The notes beneath the pieces are model-generated. The model searched no databases, was not told the origin of the DNA, and worked only from the letters and a program-made list of their open reading frames with translations. From Chelativorans sp. ZYF759 (GTDB lineage Bacteria; Pseudomonadota; Alphaproteobacteria; Rhizobiales; Rhizobiaceae): DNA of 64,000 bases. The position numbers were made by a program, and so were the translations under genes. This document shows, piece after piece, positions 58,930 through 64,000 of the stretch; the first letter of the stretch is position 1, and the number at the start of each line of letters is the position of its first letter. The stretch covers positions 207,761-271,760 of the forward strand of contig NZ_WVVV01000005.1 of assembly GCF_012911015.1 (NCBI RefSeq), given 5' to 3'.

Positions 58930-60561
58930 ATGGCCCGCGATCCCGGCATTGTCGAAATGCAGGAAGCCGAGCGCAGACTCGCGGCGACCGACTTTCCCTC
59001 CTCGATCGGTGCTTTCGTCGCTGAGCGCGCCGCCGCGATGGGCGACGCGCCGGCCGCCGTCTGGTTCGAGACCAGCGAAACGCTGAGCTATGCCGATCTC
59101 CACCGTCGCTCCGACGCGCTGGCAGCCAGCCTTCTGGCACGCGGTATCCGCAAAGGCGCACATGTCGCGCTGATGATGCCCAACGGCCCGGAGTTCGTGC
59201 TCTCCTGGTTCGCGCTGGCCAAGCTGGGCGCGGTGCTGGTGCCGACGAACACCGCCTATACGAGTTCGGAACTCGACTACCTGCTAAACCAATCCGATGC
59301 CCAGGCGCTGATCGTCGATGCCTCGTTGCTCCCCGCTCTCGAGGGAATGGCGAAGCGGCCATCATGCCTCGACGATGCCCGCGTCTTCGTCCGCGGTGGA
59401 GGCGCTCCCTATGTGTCGCTCGACGAGATGCTTGATGAAGAGAGGGAATGGAAAGCCCCTTGGCCGGTCGTGGCGACAGACCTGGCCAGTCTTCAATACA
59501 CTTCAGGCACAACCGGCTTTCCCAAAGGCTGCATGCTGACGCACGACTATTGGCTGCTTCTTGCGTTCGCAGCCGCGGTCGGTATGGGCAGTGATAAGGT
59601 CAAGCGATCGCTCCTGTGGGCACCCTTCTTCTACATGGATCCGCAGTGGCAGCTCCTCATGACGATGCAGCTCGGCGCCACTGCATATGTGGCCAGAAGA
59701 ATGAGCCTTTCACGGTTCTTCGACTGGGTACGGGACCTCGAGATCAACTACACCTATTTCCCCGAGGCGGCGTTGAAGACCCTGAAGCCGAGCCCGGCCG
59801 ACAAACAGATGTCGCTCCGCTACATTAACGCGTTTGGATGGTCTCCAGCTTCGGCGAAGGAGGCGGAGGAGCGCTTCGGAGTGGTTGCCCGCGATTCCTT
59901 CGGCATGACCGAGATTGGCGCAGGCATGATGGTGCCGATTTCCGCCACCCACAAGCTGGACAAGCGCACCTGCGGAATAGCCGCGCCCTTCCGTGAAACG
60001 CGCGTGGTCCGGGAGGACGGAAGTCTTTGCGCGAATGGTGAGGCGGGCGAGCTTCATGTCCGGGGCCGCAGTATTTTGCTTGGCTACTACAAGCGCCCAG
60101 ACGCCAACGCCGACAGTTTCGATGGCGATTGGTTCAGGACAGGCGACCTCTTTATCCAGGACGAAGATGGCTATCTGAGCATCGTTGGCCGTATTAAGGA
60201 CATGGTGCGCCGCTCAAGCGAGAACATATCAGCGCGCGAGGTCGAGGCCGTGCTGGAAGAATTCGATGGGGTCGAGGAGGCAGCTGTCGTTCCGGTGCCG
60301 GATCCACTGCGCAAAGAAGAGGTCAAGGCCTATCTGAAGCTGAAAGTTGGCGTGGATCGAAACGCATTCTCACTAGACCACCTGTTCGGACATTGTCGGC
60401 AGAGGCTGGCCGCCTTTAAGGTGCCGCGCTATGTCGCCTTCATTGACGACTATCCCCGTACTCCCTCGCACAAGATCGCCAAGCAAAAGCTGATCGCCGC
60501 CACGGACGACTTACGAAAAGACAGCTATGACAGGGTCGAGAAAATCTGGCACCAGGCCTGA
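58930..60561 (+). CDS. Acyl-CoA ligase (AMP-binding enzyme), crotonobetaine/carnitine-CoA ligase-like
   Basis: 543 residues from ATG 58930; GAGGGAGAAG upstream. Adenylation motifs: QYTSGTTGFPKGCMLTHDYW (P-loop, about residues 185-205), DSFGMTEIGAGM, GELHVRGRSILLGYYKRPDA, WFRTGDLFIQDEDGYLSIVGR, and the C-terminal catalytic Lys in YPRTPSHKIAKQKL. Forms an acyl-AMP and then the CoA thioester of a carboxylic acid. Resemblance to CaiC-type ligases is an impression only. Last gene of the PotABC-type operon; CCAGGC/GCCTGG pairs around its stop (60552-60569). Confidence 0.92.
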   Translation: MARDPGIVEMQEAERRLAATDFPSSIGAFVAERAAAMGDAPAAVWFETSETLSYADLHRRSDALAASLLARGIRKGAHVALMMPNGPEFVLSWFALAKLGAVLVPTNTAYTSSELDYLLNQSDAQALIVDASLLPALEGMAKRPSCLDDARVFVRGGGAPYVSLDEMLDEEREWKAPWPVVATDLASLQYTSGTTGFPKGCMLTHDYWLLLAFAAAVGMGSDKVKRSLLWAPFFYMDPQWQLLMTMQLGATAYVARRMSLSRFFDWVRDLEINYTYFPEAALKTLKPSPADKQMSLRYINAFGWSPASAKEAEERFGVVARDSFGMTEIGAGMMVPISATHKLDKRTCGIAAPFRETRVVREDGSLCANGEAGELHVRGRSILLGYYKRPDANADSFDGDWFRTGDLFIQDEDGYLSIVGRIKDMVRRSSENISAREVEAVLEEFDGVEEAAVVPVPDPLRKEEVKAYLKLKVGVDRNAFSLDHLFGHCRQRLAAFKVPRYVAFIDDYPRTPSHKIAKQKLIAATDDLRKDSYDRVEKIWHQA

Positions 60562-60877
60562 AAGCCTGGGACAAACTCTGATGATCTCTTAGGCTGGCAG
60601 CTGTCGATTGCCGCATTGCCTTGATCGACGTTGAGTATCTGGCGCTGCCCTCGCTCGTAGCTGCGCAGAACGTTAACCGACCAACGGCTCTAAAGTGTAC
60701 CGGCGTATGGCCGAAACTGCTGACCGATTGTCCTCCTGCAATATGCAGAGGCTTGGCGCTGGTATCTGAGACCCGGTTCACACAGTCGCGGTCTCGTCAT
60801 CGAGGGGAGAGCTACACTTCAAAACGGGATAGGCTGACTCCCCGCGGCGCGGGCCGAACAAAATCGAGGCGGAGGTA
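60562..60877. other. 316-base intergenic region
   Basis: After the CCAGGC-CTGAAA-GCCTGG hairpin (60552-60569) that spans the ligase stop, nothing recognisable was seen before the lytic transglycosylase start. The right end should hold that gene's promoter, but no clear -35/-10 pair can be called. Confidence 0.4.
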
Positions 60878-61771
60878 ATGGATACAGGCCTGTCAATCCT
60901 TGCCAGCCTCGTGCGGACCGTCGACGATTTCTTCTTGGCGTCCATCCGCGCTGGGCTGCTTGTCCTGTTGATTATCTCGTCCCCGGCGCTGGCTGAAGCG
61001 AGCGAACAGCCAATAATTCATCGGATATGCGCCCTGGTCGCGCTTCATGCCGACCAGAACGGGTTGCCACGCGACTTCCTGGCACGTCTGATCTGGAAGG
61101 AAAGTCGGTTCAACCCCAACGCCGTCAGTCCCAAGGGGGCGGAAGGAATCGCCCAGTTCATGCCCACCACAGCCGCAATGCGTGGGCTCGATGACGCGTT
61201 CGATATCGAGCAAGCGATTCCGACTTCGGCGGCCTACCTTGCCGAGCTGCGACAGAAATACGGGAATCTGGGCCTGGCAGCTGCCGCCTATAATGCAGGT
61301 GAGGGCCGCATCTCGCGCTGGCTGGACCAGGGCGGTTTTCTGCCTTTGGAAACGGAGAACTATGTCCTCGGCATTCTAGGCGAGCCGGCCGACATCTTTG
61401 TGGACCGGACACACCGTGCCAGCGTGCAGCCACTCGACCCTGGCCAGCCGTTCCCAGCCGCCTGTCGTGCCCTCCCGATCAGCGGGGCGGCCACCGTGGC
61501 AATGGCGAGCGTGCCGGTGAAACCTTGGGGCGTGCAGGTCGCGGGCCACTTCCGCCGCGATGTGGCAATCAGGCAATGGGAAAGGCTGAGGGCCAGCCAT
61601 CCGTCGCTACTTGCCGATCATGAGCCGGTGGTCAGCAATGTCCGCTCGGCAAGGGGGCGCAGGGGCATTCATGCCGTGCGCATCGGCGCAAGCGATCAGG
61701 CCGAAGCAGATCGCATCTGCGATAGGCTGCGTGGTGCAGGAGCCGCATGCATCGTGCTTCGGAACCGGTAA
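60878..61771 (+). CDS. Lytic transglycosylase with C-terminal SPOR-like domain
   Basis: 297 residues from ATG 60878 (GGCGGAGG upstream). A hydrophobic segment at about residues 26-43 (AGLLVLLIISSPALAEA) is a signal peptide with an unusually long n-region or a membrane anchor. SLT domain: IWKESRFNPNAVSPKGAEGIAQFMPTTAAMRG with the catalytic Glu (KES), then LAAAAYNAGEGRISRWL. The last 80 residues (WGVQVAGHFRRDVAIRQWERLRA ... RIGASDQAEADRICDRLR) look like a SPOR peptidoglycan-binding domain. Cleaves peptidoglycan in the periplasm, perhaps at the septum or an envelope machine. Confidence 0.9.
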   Translation: MDTGLSILASLVRTVDDFFLASIRAGLLVLLIISSPALAEASEQPIIHRICALVALHADQNGLPRDFLARLIWKESRFNPNAVSPKGAEGIAQFMPTTAAMRGLDDAFDIEQAIPTSAAYLAELRQKYGNLGLAAAAYNAGEGRISRWLDQGGFLPLETENYVLGILGEPADIFVDRTHRASVQPLDPGQPFPAACRALPISGAATVAMASVPVKPWGVQVAGHFRRDVAIRQWERLRASHPSLLADHEPVVSNVRSARGRRGIHAVRIGASDQAEADRICDRLRGAGAACIVLRNR

Positions 61772-61924
61772 GGCCGACAAGAGCTACTGGTGACAATACC
61801 ACATTGGCTCGAGGGTCTTCTGGCTCGCCGGCATGAGGCGCGGCTTAACGAAGAGGTGACCAGAGGGAGACGTGACGATCGAGCAACTCAAGGCGGCAGC
61901 ATTCGGCAATCGGTAACGATACGC

Positions 61925-62338
61925 ATGTACCGTCATCGGGTGAAGGAACTTGGACCAACGCTCGAAGATCTGCACGCCGAGATCGGCAGGACCCTTGTGA
62001 TCTGGGGGTGGCTCGAGGGCGAAATGATCGACGCCAAGACCAACTGGCGTCATGCCGCCCCTGAAGCAGCTACTGAGCCTTTGAGAATGTTCCTCATCGA
62101 CCTCGCCGAGCCTCGTGGTGTGCGAAATGCCATTGCGCACGGGCTCGCGTCTTGCCATAGCGATCCATGGTCGGCTGACTACGAGTCCTACGCTATCTGC
62201 AGTACGCTCGACGGCGGCCTGAGGAAGTTAACGTTAAGCGATCTGCGTCGAACGCAGCAGCAGCTTGATCGCCTTCGTAACGTGCTGCGGACAATTGACA
62301 CGCTCCCAGTCCCCGCCAAATCTCGACGAAGATACTGA
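61925..62338 (+). CDS. Small HEPN-like protein, hypothetical
   Basis: 137 residues from ATG 61925; the frame is open back to 61790 but the extra residues are low-quality. All-helical, with EIGRTLVIWGWLEGEMIDAK in the first helix and RGVRNAIAHGLASCHSDPW later. The R-N-A-I-A-H segment is the R-x4-H motif of HEPN-fold proteins (often RNases or toxin partners). Without a detected partner gene an RNase role is only a possibility; many short HEPN-like proteins are of unknown function. Confidence 0.55.
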   Translation: MYRHRVKELGPTLEDLHAEIGRTLVIWGWLEGEMIDAKTNWRHAAPEAATEPLRMFLIDLAEPRGVRNAIAHGLASCHSDPWSADYESYAICSTLDGGLRKLTLSDLRRTQQQLDRLRNVLRTIDTLPVPAKSRRRY

Positions 62339-62504
62339 GGCCGCTTTGCGCGCAATCCCGGCCGTTCAGTTGGTTTTTGAGAATCTCCGAAAGCCGACAT
62401 TCGTTCCGCGCATGCAGCGGCGACGTTGCCCAAGGGGCCGCTACTGTCCGAGTGCCAATCGCGGTCATGTTTGTGTTGTCGGATGGGCAAGCGTTCACCC
62501 TCGT

Positions 62505-64000
62505 TCAGAGCCAAAAGCTGATCAGAGCCACAACTCCAATCAAGGCGGCTGCGAGCGTCACGGGAGTACCCAGCCGTATGAAGTCAGTGAAGCGGTAGCC
62601 TCCCAGGCTCATGACGATCATGTTGTTGTGGTGGCCGAACGGCGTGAGGAAATCGAGGGAAACGCCCAGAGCAATGGCAAGTAGAAACGGTTCAGGCGGC
62701 AGTCCCGCAGCATTTGCCAGGCCGATCGCGATCGGACCCAGCACGATGGCTGTGGAAGCATTGTTCACGAAGGGCGTGATGATCACCGCGAGCGCTAGCA
62801 TGGCGCCGACGAGCGTGACATCACCGGCCGGCAGGATTGAGAGGAGCCCATCGGCAATAACCCTGGCAGTACCCGTCGTCTCCACCGCCTCACCAATAGG
62901 AATCATGGCTGCCAGCATGAGTAGAACGGGCCACGGCAGTTCCGAAAGTCCTTCACGCAGATTCAGCCAGCCGGCGAGCGCCAGCCCGACGACCACCGCG
63001 CCAAAGGCAAGCTGGGGGGAGGCAAAGCCGAAGGCGGCGAGTGCCACGCCGCCCAGAAAAACTCCGAGCGGTCGCCAGTCGGCCGGCCCCCGAGGGTCTG
63101 GGCCAAGACTTTCCAGCGCCAACATTTCGGTGTCATCCAGGGCTTCGCGCCGTTCCTGAGCATCGCCTTCGAGATATAGAACGTCGCCGATCGAAAGCTG
63201 AAGGTCGTCGAGCGTTCCTTCGATCCGGGGCGACTGGAGCGCGACAGCGCGGACGACGATGCCGCGCGACGAGAGCTGTTCCAGCATTCCTATTCTCGAT
63301 CCGACGACTGTGCTTTCAGGCATGACAACAGCCTGACGCGCCAGCGTTCCAGGCGATGCGCTCCGATGTCGGAGGGCACCGTGCTCTATCAATCGCGACA
63401 ATTCCATATGGTCGATCTCGGCGAGGACCCGATCCCCAGGCGCCATTGTCGCGACCCTTGGCATGAACAGACGTTGTCCGGCACGAGCGACTGAATGGAC
63501 GATGAAGGGCAGCTCGGCCAAGGGCTTATCGGCAAGGCTGGAGTTCTGAGGCACTTCAACCTCGGTGAAGATGCTCCGAGATGGCGAGGACGGCTCCTCC
63601 GAACTTTCGCCGGACATCGGCAGGACCCGCGGCGCCCAGATGCAGATCGCCAACAATCCTGCCAGGGCGGTGGGCAGGCCGGCATAGGCAAAGTCGAAGA
63701 AAGCCAAGCCACGGCCGGTCGCCGCTTCGAGCTGCTGGCCGACGATCAAATTGGCGGGTGTCCCGACAACAGAACACATGCCCCCCAGCAGGGCGGCGAA
63801 GGCAATGGGCATGAGACCGAGTTGGGGGTTGAGATGGCTGGCGCGGCACACGCTGAAGACCACAGGGATCATCAACGCAAGTGCGCCGATGTTGTTCATG
63901 AACACAGATAGCGTCGCGGTGACGCCACACATCAAGGAGAGCAAGGCGGTTGGTCGCAGATGCAGCGCGACAATGCGTTCGGCCATTTGTTCGAGGAGGC
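62505..64000 (-). CDS. SLC13/DASS-family anion transporter with TrkA_C domains, 5' truncated
   Basis: The frame is open through the right edge (LLEQMAERIVALHLRPTALL), so the start lies outside the window; at least 498 codons are present. Multi-spanning N-half with FMNNIGALALMIPV and GTPANLIVGQQLEAATGRGL (SLC13 signature), a central soluble part with two TrkA_C-like (RCK_C) domains (VVMPESTVVGSRIGMLEQLSSRG, LQLSIGDVLYLEGDAQ), and a second membrane half with FVNNASTAIVLGPIAIGLA and SLDFLTPFGHHNN. Typical of bacterial SLC13 permeases for sulfate or dicarboxylates. Confidence 0.88.
   Translation of the reverse strand, partial: LLEQMAERIVALHLRPTALLSLMCGVTATLSVFMNNIGALALMIPVVFSVCRASHLNPQLGLMPIAFAALLGGMCSVVGTPANLIVGQQLEAATGRGLAFFDFAYAGLPTALAGLLAICIWAPRVLPMSGESSEEPSSPSRSIFTEVEVPQNSSLADKPLAELPFIVHSVARAGQRLFMPRVATMAPGDRVLAEIDHMELSRLIEHGALRHRSASPGTLARQAVVMPESTVVGSRIGMLEQLSSRGIVVRAVALQSPRIEGTLDDLQLSIGDVLYLEGDAQERREALDDTEMLALESLGPDPRGPADWRPLGVFLGGVALAAFGFASPQLAFGAVVVGLALAGWLNLREGLSELPWPVLLMLAAMIPIGEAVETTGTARVIADGLLSILPAGDVTLVGAMLALAVIITPFVNNASTAIVLGPIAIGLANAAGLPPEPFLLAIALGVSLDFLTPFGHHNNMIVMSLGGYRFTDFIRLGTPVTLAAALIGVVALISFWL

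Noticed and set aside
60552-60569. Rho-independent terminator after the acyl-CoA ligase gene
   Set aside because: The six-base stem spans the stop codon and is not followed by a T-tract, so it is too weak to call as a terminator.

Overview
The window is GC-rich, densely coded DNA from an alphaproteobacterium, most likely of the Rhizobiales (Phyllobacteriaceae/Rhizobiaceae type). This is inferred from five complete ABC uptake operons, sugar and amino-acid catabolic genes with IclR, LacI, LysR, TetR and MarR regulators, FixK/FnrL-like boxes, and a ybhP/clsB/ybhN-like stress island. No rRNA, tRNA or CRISPR array was seen.

Layout. 1-2526: end of an amidohydrolase, a Rieske protein, a DinB-like protein and a universal stress protein behind an FNR/FixK-type box. 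2736-7965: glucose-type ABC transporter (gtsABC plus UgpC-like ATPase) and glucokinase. 8090-11149: small ORF, AhpD-like protein and PEP synthase behind a second FNR/FixK-type box. 11217-19450: IclR regulator, divergent cupin dioxygenase-like gene, TauABC-type transporter with an extra membrane-anchored small protein, two SDRs and an iron alcohol dehydrogenase; this looks like one catabolic regulon of unknown substrate. 19407-27296: oligopeptide-type ABC operon (minus strand), divergent from a LysR gene translationally coupled to an ArgE-like deacylase. 27306-31601: PaoABC-like molybdenum aldehyde oxidoreductase with a MarR regulator. 32032-34453: SulP anion transporter and a second universal stress protein. 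34590-40310: DUF3175, a small acidic protein, ybhP/ybhN/clsB-like genes, an isochorismatase-like hydrolase and a DUF2243 membrane protein. 40421-48239: ribose-type ABC operon, LacI regulator, Gfo/Idh/MocA dehydrogenase and PfkB kinase.

48303-52630 is a scar region: 12-bp repeat arrays and tRNA-Ser-3'-end-like repeats, a frameshifted IS110-family transposase, a shikimate-dehydrogenase 3' fragment, an intact phosphodiesterase, and a PUA-like/HNH endonuclease gene broken by one in-frame TGA. 53060-60561 is a TetR-controlled cluster with a MaoC/NodN-like dehydratase, a PotABCD-like transporter, an enoyl-CoA hydratase and an acyl-CoA ligase; it looks like uptake followed by CoA activation and hydration of an unknown acid. 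The right end holds a lytic transglycosylase with a SPOR-like tail, a HEPN-like small protein and a truncated SLC13/TrkA_C anion transporter.

Cross-cutting signals: a GC-rich stem-loop without a T-tract lies directly after all five substrate-binding-protein genes, and palindromes fitting local regulators (IclR, MarR, LacI, TetR) lie in the expected intergenic spaces. The small membrane protein inside the TauABC-type operon and the whole 11-19 kb regulon are the best candidates for undescribed biology.
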